A stretch of DNA of 64,000 bases from assembly GCA_949152475.1 (NCBI GenBank), contig OX424560.1:23251106-23315105 (forward strand), given 5' to 3'. This DNA is from Terebella lapidaria. Taxonomy: Eukaryota > Annelida > Polychaeta > Terebellida > Terebellidae. Position 1 is the first letter of the stretch; each line of letters begins with the position of its first letter. The notes below the pieces were generated by a model, which was not told the DNA's origin, searched no databases, and was given only the letters and a program-made list of their open reading frames with translations. This document shows, one piece after another, positions 47,219 to 59,241 of the stretch. The translations under genes and the position numbers were made by a program.

Positions 47219-49540
47219 TAATAATAATAATAATAATTATAATAATAATAATAATTTATTTCTTGTATAGCGCTCAAAACACAATATAGGATTCTCAGAA
47301 CGCTTTACATAAAAGTACATGTAAGAGTGTACACAAAGGGAGGTGAACATTATAAAAACGAGAAAACTAAGAAATGGAACGGAACAAAATGACTAGATTG
47401 AAAATAAAAATGTCTAGAATTGAAAGCATTGACTGTAGTGGCTTCACGGACTAGTGGAGGCAGAGTGTTCCAGATAATAGGAGCAGTGACGCTGAAGCCC
47501 GCGCTATAGCGTTTGGTCCGGTGGGACTTCGGCTGGAGAAGACCTTGTGTGGCTGAGCGGAGAGCACGTGCGGGGGTGTATCGATTCACAAGGTCACACA
47601 GATATACTGGAGCGATGTTGTGCATGGCCTTGAAAGCAAGGAGGGCAACTTTGAACACCACACGTTTCTTGATAGGCAGCCAGTGAAGTTCGTTAAGAAT
47701 GGGTGTGATGTGATCTCGTTTAAGAGCTCCACTGATGATCCGAGCGGCCGTGTTTTGGACGCGTTGCAGTCGGCACCAGTCTAGTTCAGTTAAACCATGG
47801 AGCAGACTGTTACAATAGTCCAGACGACAAGTCACGAACGCGTGGACAAGCTTTTCTGCACTAGCCTTGTCTAGGTATTTCCGGATCCTGCTGATGTTTC
47901 GAAGAGCGAGAGAAGCTGTAGACGTGACCTGGCGACATGTGAAGACATCGTCAGTTGGCTGTCATAGACGACCCCCAGGTCACGAACTCTAGAGGAGGCC
48001 TGTACAGTAGTGTCACTAACGTTGATTTTTGTGACTGCCTCATGTTGCATTTGCCGGGAAGAGAAAGTGATGACTTCCGTTTTAGCCTCATTTAGCTTGA
48101 GTTTATTTTCAACCATCCATGTGCGTACATCTGATATGCAGCGCTCAAGCTGGCGCACTGCATCACCGGAGTCTGGACCATCAATCGACAGGTACAATTG
48201 AGTATCATCTGCATATATCATGTAGTTAACGTTGTGCTTGGACATGATATCGCGGATGGGGCCGATGTATAGAGTGAACAGGAGCGGCCCAAGTACCGAG
48301 CCTTGGGGAACACCGTACGTCATCTCACGAGGTTGTGACTTGTGCTCGCCAACTCACACAGACTGTGTACGCCGATGGAGGTAGGACTTCAGTCACTGTA
48401 GCACAGTTCCCTGAAGTCCGTATCTGGATTCGAGCCGCTTGAACGAGATCAGGTGGTCGATCGTGTCAAACGCTGAACTCAAGTCTAATAAAATCAGGAC
48501 CACTAGCTTCTTTGAGTCAAGGGCGTGTGCAATATCACTGTGGATTTTGACGAGCGCTGTTTTCCGTAGAGTGGAATGGGCGGTACTTTATCAAACAGTT
48601 CATTGTGCGCGAGGTAACTGTGTAGTTGTTTTGAGACAATGCATTCCATCACTTTGGAGATGAAAGGCAAGTTAGATATAGGACGATAGTTGCCAAGTTC
48701 CTCAGGGTTGAGTGACGGTTTCTTGAGGAGTGGCGTTACCATTGCAGATTTGAATGCGAGAGGAAAGACTCCATCTTGCAACGACAATTTGATCAAGCGA
48801 GAGATCAAAGGCAGGGCAGATAGAATGATGGATTTGAGCACTGTGGTCGGCACTGGATCAGGCTTAGATGTTTTTGATGGACAGTCCATTATCGTATACA
48901 ACAGTTGTTCATCCGAAAAATCCGTGAACGCTGTCAGAGCGCTTGGACAAGAAAACTCGTCCGTGTCCACTGAGCAGTTAGACTCATTGGCCATATTTAG
49001 ACGAATCTTGGTGATTTTTCATCAAAGAAGGCGAAGAAACGTTCAGCTACTTCTGCCATATCAATACTACTTGGAAGTACAGTTGGAACTGGACCACTCA
49101 GCAAATTGTTCACGATCTTAAAAAGTTGCTTTTGATCACCAGCACATATCTTTTCTCGATGGTGCTTGGCTTTTGCTTGCTTCAATTGCTTGTTGTACAG
49201 GTCACGTTGTTCACCAAGATGTAGTCGGTGGACTTCTAGCCCTGTAGTTCGCCAGAGACGCTCCAGCCGTCGACAATTGACCTTCTGTGTGCGCAAGGAG
49301 TCGTCGAACCAGGGGGAATGAGGACGAAAAGTGACAGTCCTTGTCTTGACTGGAGCCATGTCATCAAGCAGGTCTGACATTATGTTCTCGCAAGCTTGGG
49401 TGGCCTCACACGTGTTTGTAACGTGGCAGCCTAGAGTCGACGGCACTGGTGATACATCTGCCGAAGTGCTCAAGGTCCATTGCACGTAGGTGGCGAGACT
49501 GAAAGGTTTTCTTTACTGCCTGAGCTGCCTTCACTGCCTG
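47219..49540 (-). mobile_element. CR1/L2-type LINE, 5'-truncated, inserted in copy B
   Basis: A 2.3-kb non-LTR retrotransposon on the minus strand. Its 3' end is an ATT microsatellite (47219-47260 on the plus strand). It is flanked by AGCAAAA duplications and has an empty site in copy A. It starts inside the region between endonuclease and reverse transcriptase, so the endonuclease is missing, as is usual for LINEs that were reverse-transcribed incompletely. Its protein resembles the CR1/L2/Rex-like group in its RT and C-terminal motifs. Confidence 0.9.
47350..49485 (-). pseudogene. LINE ORF2 remnant: linker, reverse transcriptase, C-terminal part
   Basis: Four consecutive frame segments on the minus strand together cover the end of the linker, RT and C-terminus. 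Bases 49485-48997 hold HSPWFDDSLR and a Lys/Gln-rich linker. Bases 48994-48503 hold the RT fingers with NYRPISNLPFISKVMECIV. Bases 48323-47871 hold the palm with [13 protein letters not shown] and the catalytic YADD ([10 protein letters not shown]). Bases 47835-47350 hold the thumb and tail with LDYCNSLLHGL, RLQRVQNTAARII and HWLPIKKRVVFK. At least three frame changes interrupt it, so it is dead. The clade assignment to CR1/L2 is by motif recall. Confidence 0.88.
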
Positions 49541-52500
49541 AGCAAAAGTGCTCCACTTCCGGAAAACAAAGATATGCCGGTGGCACACTCCACAAGATGG
49601 GGAGGAAAAGAGTGTCCTGGGTGATGTAGCAGTATCCGAGAACTTGCCTCTATCCAAGAGCATTGTCTACTGTGTATGCATGACGTTTCCCAGTTATTGC
49701 AAGGGGAAGGGTCTCAATTGTTATTGGACTAGTTCTTTGGTTACTAGTGACCTCTCCGTGTGCAGCTAGGCCTAGCCAAAGAAAGAACAGTTTACGTCCT
49801 ATCGTCGAATCATGAGCTTATAAATACACCTCGAGAAACTGTGTTAACTTGCACCAACATCATACATCTCGAAGCGATTGCTGCATAAAAAGTTATCTCA
49901 CAAAAAACTTTGGAAATCTTATTAGAAATATAAATACACTTATCCAAAGCGTTTCAACAATGCAAACTATACATGGTAAATCTACTCCTTTCTGTATTTG
50001 TACCACTCAATTCAATGACTTTGAATATGAAACGCTTCATCCGCTACTTCTTTTGTTGACATCCCGAGTACATTTCGACGATTGCTCCCAGTAATATCTT
50101 GCTAAGATGGTCTTAGACGGCTTCTCACCACGAATTAAATTGATTGGTCAGAATCTGGAACTTGAACTTGAAGAATACCAGCAGTACTGACGGGCAACTC
50201 TGGTTGGGATTGTGCTAGATATTCAGAAACTCAAGATATTGTTACCTTGAATGGAAATATACAAACCGATATCCATACATCTCCAATATATATGAAAAAC
50301 TTTCAACTGGGACTTGGATAATGTGTGTTGTTCGTGGCTAGAGAATTCGTCAGTGATTGCTGGAAAGTATTTAAAAAAGGGAGGTTTTTCATTTATATTA
50401 TCGCCATACCTTCAGCACGAGTCGATTCACACCGATAAAGAGGGTTGTGTCTGAAACTTGACACATCAAACTATGAAGCGTTATCCCTACTATATACTGT
50501 ACACCAAACGTAAGTATATATAGTGCTTACTGACTGACATAAAAAATAATTCCAACCGAATTAGCATTTTTAATACAAATTTTTCATTTTCAAGGCTATG
50601 TAAACTTACTTTTTTGGCATCGATTGTTACAACCAAAAGCTTCCGGCAACGTTTCACAGACTTGATCCAGGCCGCATGTTTATAAAACTCACAAAGTTCA
50701 TAAATATTGACTTCAACAATACTTGTAATGTCACAATTTCCGGAAGGTCTCGGCCTTTGTTTTCTAGGTCCAGTTTTCCTATAACCCAAGCTCAAATCAG
50801 TGGTGACTGAGTGCGTGGGTGAATAACAAGGTGAAGAAAGCAAAACAAATAGTTCATATTATATTTGCTGAAAATGTACAATATGGTACAACACTACAAA
50901 TGCTGCTATTCTATAACTCAATAAGCATAAACCAATAGTGGAAAACACAAGCACAAATATATGTATTAACTCCTGCTTAACTTGTGGGATCCCATACCAT
51001 TCAGCCTGTGCTGGTATGTGTCCTTGAGTACAAGGTGTGTACTCTGCAAATCCTGGTGAGCAAAGACCGTCATGGTCATCAGGGCCAAACTGCCAATAGA
51101 GATGATCACTAGATCTTCCCAGTCCAGATGTATCTAATAGTGTAACATTCGCCTTTTTGCCGATAATGGGTCGAACATAATGACTCGGATATGCATGGCG
51201 TACCTGATTCAGGGTATATCAATGTGTATATTGAGAAACACACCTCACGTTTTTGGACGAATTGTCGGATGTTTTGGTCAATTTCATATTCGTAAATTTT
51301 GCGACATGAACCGAAAAATGATTAATTCGTGTATACTATTTAAATTCAATTGCTATTCGTAAGTTGTTGATGTCTTTGTCAAATGTGATATCAGAATTGC
51401 AAGTTCATTGATTTCACAGAGATGCAAGGAATGTCCAAACTAATGGGCAATAAACATAATAGGGGCTCATTTTGATGGACTTGTTGGTCATCAGGAGAAA
51501 TCGTATATATTGTAATTAGGATAGATTGTTATCGATTATGTCATATGTGTATAAATGATGTTAATCATGAATATTTGATTGATGAGTTCAAACTTTTCTC
51601 CACCCTATACTTGTTCACGTCCCTCAATACATGCTGTTGTACTCTTGTACAAGCCATTACGGTCAGGGTTAATAATTGACCAATAATGGGTGATAATTGG
51701 TTTAAAAAAAACCAGGTGTTACTCAATGCTATTACCTTCACATTTTTATAAAGCCTACACAATATAAGATATTGAGAAATTGTATAAAGTTTGCGAAGTG
51801 CTGAGTTTCCATAGAAATTTTAAATTTTACATTAGCATGTTTAGTATATTTGTTACTTTACACACACAACAGGTCATCATTTTGTGTGTAAATCCAGTTT
51901 TCAGTGGAACCACTAGTATTCAATATCTAGCTGGTCATTCGTATAAATCCTCAGACCCAAACATGATGCGAATCATCATAATATCTGGTAGTAATAGGTC
52001 AAAGGTCAGGGAAATGATGATGAGGTGTAGCAGTAGGTATCTTGTTATGGATTTATGTAGACGTTTTAAAACGATATTGCCGATATGCGGCAGTGGATAT
52101 TGTGTATCAATTAACAATGATTGTGCGTAGCATATTTTGGATGAATCAACGAACCTATGTTTAATACATTTTGGTTTTTGATGTTTGGTTATTGACAACA
52201 GTAAAACTAATCGATACTTGCAGTTTCACTCTTTTCATATCACCACAGAGCTGTCACGAACAAAAGCATCAACGGTAAAACAAACATCTATAAGTGTAAT
52301 GAAAATTTAAAAAAAAAACCCACGTCTTTCAAAGGATTTCACGATTATCGACTTTTGATAATTCGTTCTAATATTATTTTACTTGTGCACAGGGACTGTC
52401 ATCGTGTCATGCTTTGGTAAGCTTAAAAACACACAAACCGCATTTCATTAAAGTGGAAAATTAAAATAATATCAAAACCGAACATGAGTAACAGATATAA

Positions 52501-53084
52501 ATCCGTGTGTGTCATCCCAAGGTTAGTTATTGACACGATTTGGTCTGACTAAAATCGTTGAAATCAAATCATGGTTTTAATGTTTCTCAATGTATTTTCT
52601 GTGCAAAATCAACATCGTGGTGATTGCACTGACGCATTTAACATTATCAAATTGTAGTGCCTTTGTAATATTGCAAATTTATAAGATATGTACATATACA
52701 TATCTTATAAATATGAAATGAACTATTTTGTCTTTATATTTTCGAACTATCCTATTTGGGACAAGAATATTCCTCCCTCGTTCATTTGGTGAAGGTCTTC
52801 TTTCTTTGTCTAGACACAGTATGTGTACAGATTCAAAGTGTGAACAACAATTTATGGTGTTTGGTCCTAATTTTTTAACGTTAATAACAATGTATGTATA
52901 TACAGTAACTGCCTGAAAAACAATAAGTGTTTTTAAGTAAATGCATCTGTGGTTTATGCGTATTAACTTCAGCAAAATCCCGTGTGTCTTATGGGTTTCT
53001 GGCTTGTGGGATATGACAGTCTTGCGAATCATGGATACTAAGAAGGCAATACACGTATCTCTGAAGCAGCGATAGTCGGAGATA
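49541..53084. repeat. Rest of copy B and spacer before retroelement 2, no gene seen
   Basis: Continues the old unit (GGTCTTAGACGGCTTCTCAC near 50110), then blocks at 50410-52050 that are diverged partners of 36180-39140. After about 52060 similarity to copy A ends. Bases 52915-53085 resemble 6240-6410. The 116-codon frame at 51780-52130 has no family match. Confidence 0.6.
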
Positions 53085-53088
53085 TTAC
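53085..53088. repeat. Target-site duplication TTAC, left of retroelement 2
   Basis: TTAC is repeated at 61355-61358 directly after the 3' LTR. As for element 1, the duplication is 4 bp. Confidence 0.85.
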
Positions 53089-53983
53089 TGTAACAAAACC
53101 ATGCAACTGCCGCGCTGAAACGTTCGTTAGGAACGGTCACGTGATCTACAAAGTCCACTTGCGAAGACACCGTTCGCGGAAGAACCGTTCGCGGAAGCAC
53201 GATTGCGGAAGCATCATCAGCGGAAGCATCGTTCGCGGAAGAACCGTTCGCGGAAGCACGATTGCGGAAGCATCATCAGCGGAAGCATCAGTCGCGGAAG
53301 CACCGTTCGCGGAAGAGGAGCCTTCGCGGAAGAACCGTTCGCGGACGCAGTCTTCACCACGTGGAGAAGAGTGCGGAAGATACGTTCGCGGACGAAGATG
53401 CGCACGCAGCCACCCTGGCTATATAAGGGAGAGCGGACGGCCGCTCTGAGAGCACTGCAACAGCGACATCGACCGTGGGGAGATCGTCACCGCCACAGCC
53501 AAGGGACTCGACGAACTCCGTGCGGACGACTCCTTCTTCAGGGCCTTAGAGTCAACCGGGATTAGACCGACTACCTGGAGAAACCATTCGACTAAACGGG
53601 ACGGGAAACTTCAACGGGAAGGGACAGAGAGACGCCGCCGGCTAAGAACTCTTTTTAGTTGTGCCCTCGTGCACTATTTATTTTTGAAATGTGATCATAC
53701 AGTGCTCCATGTCTGAACTTCATATTTGTACGTCACGTGGGTGACCAGCCATACAATTGTAAGTTGATTTGATGTATATAAATCTTCAATTTATTTACAT
53801 CTGAGTTGCTTCTTGCCTAAGTGAAGCCGGTAAGCTACGGAGTGATGATACACCAGCGTTGGGGAACACCAATTTAGTGACGGCTCTCGAATCACAACGA
53901 GCGGGAGTTACATAAAGTCTATACGATCAGAGAAACCAGGTTTTTTGGGCCACACCGAAAACAAGTCATTACCAAACGTCACA
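53089..53983 (+). repeat. 5' LTR of retroelement 2
   Basis: 895 bp, TGTAAC to GTCACA. The TTCGCGGAAG array lies at 53173-53394 and the TATA box TATATAAG at 53420-53427. I see no difference from the 3' LTR. Confidence 0.95.
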
Positions 53984-53986
53984 ACT

Positions 53987-53999
53987 TGGTGCCGTGACC
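53987..53999 (+). other. Primer-binding site, tRNA-His type (element 2)
   Basis: TGGTGCCGTGACC, three bases after the LTR, as in element 1. Confidence 0.75.
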
Positions 54000-54046
54000 A
54001 GGATCCCCGAGGGTCTACTGCCAGGGAACGAACCTCAGCATCACTC

Positions 54047-56575
54047 ATGTCCGGCGAAAACGACGAAACTGCCCCAGGGAAGACAGGAGGTGAAGAGGAA
54101 GACTCTTCGCGGACGGCCTCACTTGCGGACGAGGAAGACAGCGGTTCGCGGAAGCCGACCTTTGCGGAAGAGGAAGACGACCGTTCGCGGAAGACGTTCG
54201 CGGACGACAACCGTTCGCGGAAGACGACCTTGGCGGAAGAGGCCGACGACCGTTCGCGGAAGACAACGTTCGCGGAAGACGACCGTTCGCGGAAGAGCAG
54301 CTTCACAGCCAGGGGTAGACGGGACGTTTCGACGAGTGAGGAGCAACCAGGGAGGTCGAGACCTTCCATGGGCCAGTCGGCTAGTCAACAGAGACCCCGG
54401 AGCCAGACACCCGACAACCGTTTTCTTTTCAGACACGACTCTGGGTGGCAGCACGATCGAGACAGGGAGAGGTCAACCTACCTTGAGAGCGTTAGGAGGG
54501 GCCCCGAGTTCCGACGAGTGCTGGGACCGGAGTACGTCAATCTGGACGGGGAGGACGGCGAAATCTGGGCGAGGAGGGATCGGCTACAGCTACCGGAGCA
54601 GAGTCCAAGTGTGGCACCTCCAGAGAATGCAGCATTGAGACGGCTTTGGGACCAGTCCCAGCAGCAGTCTGGTGCAACAGAGCAGCAGTCTGGTGCAACA
54701 GGGCAGCGGTCGGGTGTGACGAGTCGACAAACGGGAGTGACTGGAGGACGGGTTACTTGGGCTCCGACCCAAGAGAGCAGCTCGAGAGGGAGAGGACTTT
54801 TCGCGGAAGAGAACATTCGCGGACGAGAGGCATTCTTCGGCGACAGGGACGCTTGCAGCCGGGGATCCTTCGTGGATGAACGGGCTCGTGGGCGAGGGGG
54901 AGTCTTTGGTGACGAGGACGCTTGTGACCGGGGAGGGCCCTTCGCGGACGACCACGTTCGCGGACGAGGACGACTCGCAGAAGAGAGTGTTCGCGGAAGA
55001 GAGGAGTCTTCACCCAGACGGCGGCTCGACGAAAGGAGTGATCCAGGCGACCAATCTTCCTTTCCAGTTTTTCAGAGTAGACGGGGAAGACCATTCGCGG
55101 ATGAGCCGGTTCGCGGAAGACTCGCGGAAGATGGCGTTCGCGGACGTGCATCTTTTGTGGAGGGACGTCTCCGAGACATCTTGGCGGACGAGCCCGTTCG
55201 CGGAAGACTCGCGGAAGACGGCGTTCGCGGAAGAGGCCTGTTCGCGGAAGAACTTCTTCGGGAGCTGTTGGCGGAGGAGTCCGTTCGCGGAAGGTTCGCG
55301 GAAGACAGTGTTCGCGGAAGGTTCGCGGAAGACAGCGTTCGCGGAAGAGGGAGGTCTTCACCCAGTCGACAACCGAGACAGCCAGCCTCCTGGAGAAATC
55401 CAGCTTCTATTTCAGTCACCCAGGGAGGCCGGAGACAGCACCCTTTCTCATCATCGGGCGATGAGGGGCCTTCATCTGATGGAGGGACCGACAGCAGCCA
55501 TGGTTACCCAGGACGGGGGAGGAGACCACCGAGGCGGGGACCGCCGCTGCACCGACGAAGCCCTAGGCCGAGACGGAGGCAGGAGGACTCGTCGTCCGAG
55601 GACAGCACAGCCTGGAATCAGAGCGGCAGAAGGAACCGGAAGATGCTGACCCCTGACAAGTTCGATGGGACTTCCATAGAGTGGCCGGTGTACCGGGCCC
55701 ACTTTGACGTCATCGCAGAGGTCAACGGATGGAGCAAGCGGGAACAGGGCGTCTACTTAGCCGGGAGCTTGACAGGAGAGGCGCGACGAATGCTGACCAG
55801 CCTGAGTCCTGCAGACCGGAGGGACATCGACGTTCTGACCGACAAGCTGACCCTACGATTCGACCCTGACTGTCAGGAGGAGTCCTACAAAGCGACCTTG
55901 GGACAGAGAACCCGCAGGAAGGCAGAGACACCCCAGCAGTACGGCTATGAGTTGCAGCGACTGGCCGGCCGTGGTTATCCGGATCTGAACTCCGCAGCTC
56001 AGGAGGCTATCGCCTTAGACCACTTCTGGAAGGGCCATCCAGATGGGGACATGAAGGTGATGGCGCTCATGAGGAAGATGAAGACCATGGAGGAGGCCAT
56101 AGCGTTCGTGACCCAGTACGAATGTGTCAAACCCAAGCCTGGGAAGCCGGTGATGTCCATAGAGTCGGAGGACTCCGAGCCAGCTCTAGGACGGGTCCTA
56201 CAGCTATTAAAGAACCAGCAGGGAGGCGAGATTACCACCAGTGGGCAGCAGAGCAACCAGCCGAACGTAGCGGGTCTACCCAGACTTCCCTACTTCAAGG
56301 GGCTCTTTGAGAGCCAAGACAGGAAGCTGGATCGACTAATCGAGCTGTGTGAGCAGGTGCTATCCATCAAGCCGAGGGCCGCCACTGCTGAGAACAAGGG
56401 ACCAAGCGCTAGGCCGGGACCAGATGACTGTTGGTACTGTGGGAAGCCGGGTCATCGGAAGTATCAGTGTCCAGATCGGCCGCCACCTCGGACCAAGGAG
56501 GAGCGCTTGAGTCGACTAATCGAGGAGATTGGTGAGCGGAACAGTTTGACAGACGAGGAGTCGGAAAACCAGTAG
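54047..56575 (+). CDS. gag of retroelement 2 (looks whole)
   Basis: 842 residues from the ATG at 54047. The open frame extends further upstream into the LTR but without another ATG; the chosen start follows the primer-binding site by about 50 bases. The N-terminal half (about residues 20-500) is low-complexity and charged. It repeats RSRK, FAED and VRGR because the DNA word TTCGCGGAAG is read in all three frames, and about 17 exact copies are countable here. A Ser/Pro/Arg-rich stretch follows. The capsid-like domain with FDGTSIEWPVYRAHFD starts near residue 540, and the CCHC knuckle CWYCGKPGHRKYQC is close to the C-terminus. It would form the retrotransposon particle and bind its RNA. At 842 residues it is longer than a typical Ty3/gypsy Gag, and the excess is the word-array half. 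Confidence 0.88.
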   Translation: MSGENDETAPGKTGGEEEDSSRTASLADEEDSGSRKPTFAEEEDDRSRKTFADDNRSRKTTLAEEADDRSRKTTFAEDDRSRKSSFTARGRRDVSTSEEQPGRSRPSMGQSASQQRPRSQTPDNRFLFRHDSGWQHDRDRERSTYLESVRRGPEFRRVLGPEYVNLDGEDGEIWARRDRLQLPEQSPSVAPPENAALRRLWDQSQQQSGATEQQSGATGQRSGVTSRQTGVTGGRVTWAPTQESSSRGRGLFAEENIRGREAFFGDRDACSRGSFVDERARGRGGVFGDEDACDRGGPFADDHVRGRGRLAEESVRGREESSPRRRLDERSDPGDQSSFPVFQSRRGRPFADEPVRGRLAEDGVRGRASFVEGRLRDILADEPVRGRLAEDGVRGRGLFAEELLRELLAEESVRGRFAEDSVRGRFAEDSVRGRGRSSPSRQPRQPASWRNPASISVTQGGRRQHPFSSSGDEGPSSDGGTDSSHGYPGRGRRPPRRGPPLHRRSPRPRRRQEDSSSEDSTAWNQSGRRNRKMLTPDKFDGTSIEWPVYRAHFDVIAEVNGWSKREQGVYLAGSLTGEARRMLTSLSPADRRDIDVLTDKLTLRFDPDCQEESYKATLGQRTRRKAETPQQYGYELQRLAGRGYPDLNSAAQEAIALDHFWKGHPDGDMKVMALMRKMKTMEEAIAFVTQYECVKPKPGKPVMSIESEDSEPALGRVLQLLKNQQGGEITTSGQQSNQPNVAGLPRLPYFKGLFESQDRKLDRLIELCEQVLSIKPRAATAENKGPSARPGPDDCWYCGKPGHRKYQCPDRPPPRTKEERLSRLIEEIGERNSLTDEESENQ

Positions 56576-56598
56576 GGCTCATACCAGCCCCCAACCGT

Positions 56599-59017
56599 AT
56601 GGGCCATTGGCAGGTGTGTGCACGGCTTCACAGGCGAGAAGCTCGACGAAGACGTGAAGAACACATTGCCAGGGGGGAATTTTTAGTTTCACAGATTTTT
56701 AATAGGTTTTTCCGGTGTGCATCCGAAGTAACTGGATGGGCACAGGAGGAGCTCGAGGATCGAATTCTCGACTATTTGGAGGGCAAGCCTGTCAACACAG
56801 ACGGGAGTGCCAATGTACAGCAAACCGATGGAGCCGTGGAGCGTCTAATGCCCCGCGGAGACGTCAAGGAAATGCAGACCGATGGAGCCGTGGAGCGTCT
56901 AATGCCCCGCGGAGACGTCAAGGAAATGCAGACCGATGGAGCCGTGGAGCGTCTAATGCCCCGCGGAGACGTCGACGAAATGCAGACCGATGGAGCCGTG
57001 GAGCGTCTGGGGACCCACGGAGACATCAACGAGGTTTCTGCTAGCAGCAAGGAGAACCAACAGGTTACAACCTTGAGGCTGGAGGCTGCGAAACAGCAGG
57101 GACCCCCCTATGCAACTGAACCACAAGCGGCCGTGAAAGAGGAGACGGAGGGCCGGTGGAGCGGAATGACCAAGGGGCCAGCGCAGCAGCTATTGCTGGT
57201 GGACGACTCATTACTTATCCGGAGCGGCGGTTCCGAGGGGAGTGATTCCCTTAAGACTGACAGAGAGGACCAGGGTGGTGCATCACTGTGGGTGGACGAC
57301 TCAGTACTTATCCAGGGCGGCGTCCCTGAGGAGAGTGGCAGCTCTCTTAAGATTGACAGAAATGGCCAGGTGGTGTCGCTGTCAGCCGGTGCCCGAGGCA
57401 CATTGGCGTGGTATGCGGCGTGCCACGTTATGGGGAAGGCGACTCGTATGTTGGTGGACACGGGTGCCTCTTCCACCGTTCTGGACGAGTGTCTCTTCGA
57501 CCAAATGGATGACGAACATAAAGCAATGATAAGGCAGACGAGAATAAGGTTACGGGCAGCAACCGGAGACTACTTACAGGTTCAAGGAGAGATGACAGTT
57601 CAACTTCTACTGGGCACACGACTCGTGTCGGCAGATGTACTGGTAGCCAAACTAGGGATCCCGGGAGTGTTGGGGCTTGATGTACTTCAACAGATTGGGG
57701 GACAGCTGGATCTGCGTAAGGGCGAGTGGCAGGTGGGTGACACTACCGTAGTGATGAGCTCGGGCCACGAGGACGCCGTCTACACACTGGTGACGGAGGA
57801 GACGGTCGTCTTGCCACCCTTTTCAGAGATGATGGTGGACCTCAAGCTGACAGGAAGTGAGGGAGGAGTTCCGAAGGCCGGCCTCGTGCAGTCCGCAAGA
57901 GAGCCGTTGGAGGACGACCCCCTCGTAGTGGGACGAGCCCTGGTACGACCCCGAGGACGCCTGGTACCGGTGGTACTTCTGAACGCCGGCGCTGGAGCTT
58001 GCACTGTGCTGATGGGGACCATCCTAGCCGAGCTTCACGGAATAGAGGCCGTGATCGACCTGGGATTTCGTCCCGATGGAGGGAAAACAACCCAGAATGA
58101 ACCTAAAAGGGAACAGTGGTACCGGGAGGAGAGCGGGAGGGAGCATGAGCCCCTTACACCAAACTCCACCAAGTGGCGGAACCGGACGCCCGAGCAGCCC
58201 GAAACCAGAGTGCACACCATGCACGCCGAATCGTCGACGAAGACACCAGAGTGCCCGGAGCATTTAGAACCGCTCCTGGAGGGAATGCATCCGGACTTGA
58301 CGGAGAAGGAGGTGGAGGTCGTCAGTTGTGTCAACAACCGCCGTCTAAATGAAGTCACCCGGAAGGATGCGTACCCTCTGCCTTGAGTCGACGAAAGATT
58401 TGACATCTTATCAGAAGGACGACGGAGATGGAGTTCGACAACCATTGGAGCGAGGCTCATCAGCAGGTGTTCGAGGCGCTGCGTCAACCTCTGACCGAGC
58501 GCCCCCTGCTGGTGTACCCTGATATGAAGTGTAGCAAGACCCAAAGGAGAAGAGGAGGCCTGTCCGACTCAGGAGGAGTGTCCCCTACCCCTGGAGGACT
58601 TCTCTGATGAGGATCTGCTTCCACCGATCAGCGGAGAAGGATGGAGCCCAGGAGGACCTCATCATCGTATTGGAGGTCCCTGTTGAGCCCTTGATGGAAG
58701 ATCACTATTGCGGAGATGGAGTCGGGATATTCCAGATCTGGGAGGTGCGACGCCAGGAGGACCCGAGGACGACTGCAGAGCCGACCGAGGAGTCCCTACC
58801 TGAAGACCGGAGCCCCCCACGACCGGTGAGCCATCGGCTAGAAAGGGTGGCGATGGATATTCTGGAGCCCGGGACCATCAACAATTTAAAAAGGTGCTGG
58901 TTTATCCTTCAAACTGACACCTGGATACCCAATCCGGACGATGTGACCCCAGTCTGGACCCCCAGTGATGACGAGGGACGAGTGGAAAACAGCGGGAATG
59001 CAGTCCAAACGATGTAA
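56599..59017 (+). pseudogene. pol remnant of retroelement 2 (several breaks)
   Basis: The beginning is well preserved. It has a 54-bp tandem repeat (about 56824-57030), a protease domain with DTGAS near 57457, and following sequence alike to element 1. After that only fragments of the RT, RNase H, linker and C-terminal parts are recognisable. The region is broken with several breaks (about four) and could not specify a complete polymerase. Confidence 0.85.
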
Positions 59018-59032
59018 ACGACGACGGGAGCG

Positions 59033-59131
59033 TTCGCGGAAGAACCGTTCGCGGAAGCGGCGTTCGCGGAAGTACCGTTCGCGGAAGCAGGTTCGCGGAA
59101 GCAGCGTTCGCGGAAGAACCGTTCGCGGAAG
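59033..59131 (+). promoter_or_regulatory. Internal TTCGCGGAAG array upstream of the extra ORF (element 2)
   Basis: Seven exact words, one fewer than in element 1, at about 15-bp spacing between the pol remnant and the internal TATA box. Confidence 0.8.
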
Positions 59132-59199
59132 CAAGCGAAAAACGTTATTTCGTTCCACGACAATGCTTTTTCCCCCAGATCCCTGGTCCGCGCCTTTTC

Positions 59200-59207
59200 T
59201 ATATAAG
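59200..59207 (+). promoter_or_regulatory. Internal TATA box (element 2)
   Basis: TATATAAG, 42 bases from its first base to the ATG at 59242, exactly as in element 1. The same sequence and distance in both copies support function. Confidence 0.75.
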
Positions 59208-59241
59208 CAGGCCGGCCTACGATTCCGTCATCACTTCAACC

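Larger units (their letters stand above)
39163..52060 (+). repeat. Segmental duplication copy B
   Basis: Starts abruptly inside a fold-back array, in phase with copy A at 15957. It is nearly identical to A up to about 47.1 kb and more diverged from there on. It lacks retroelement 1, fold-back III and the 985-bp TTAA element. It carries its own 417-bp TTAA MITE and LINE. The right limit is approximate, because homology fades near 52.05 kb. Confidence 0.8.
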
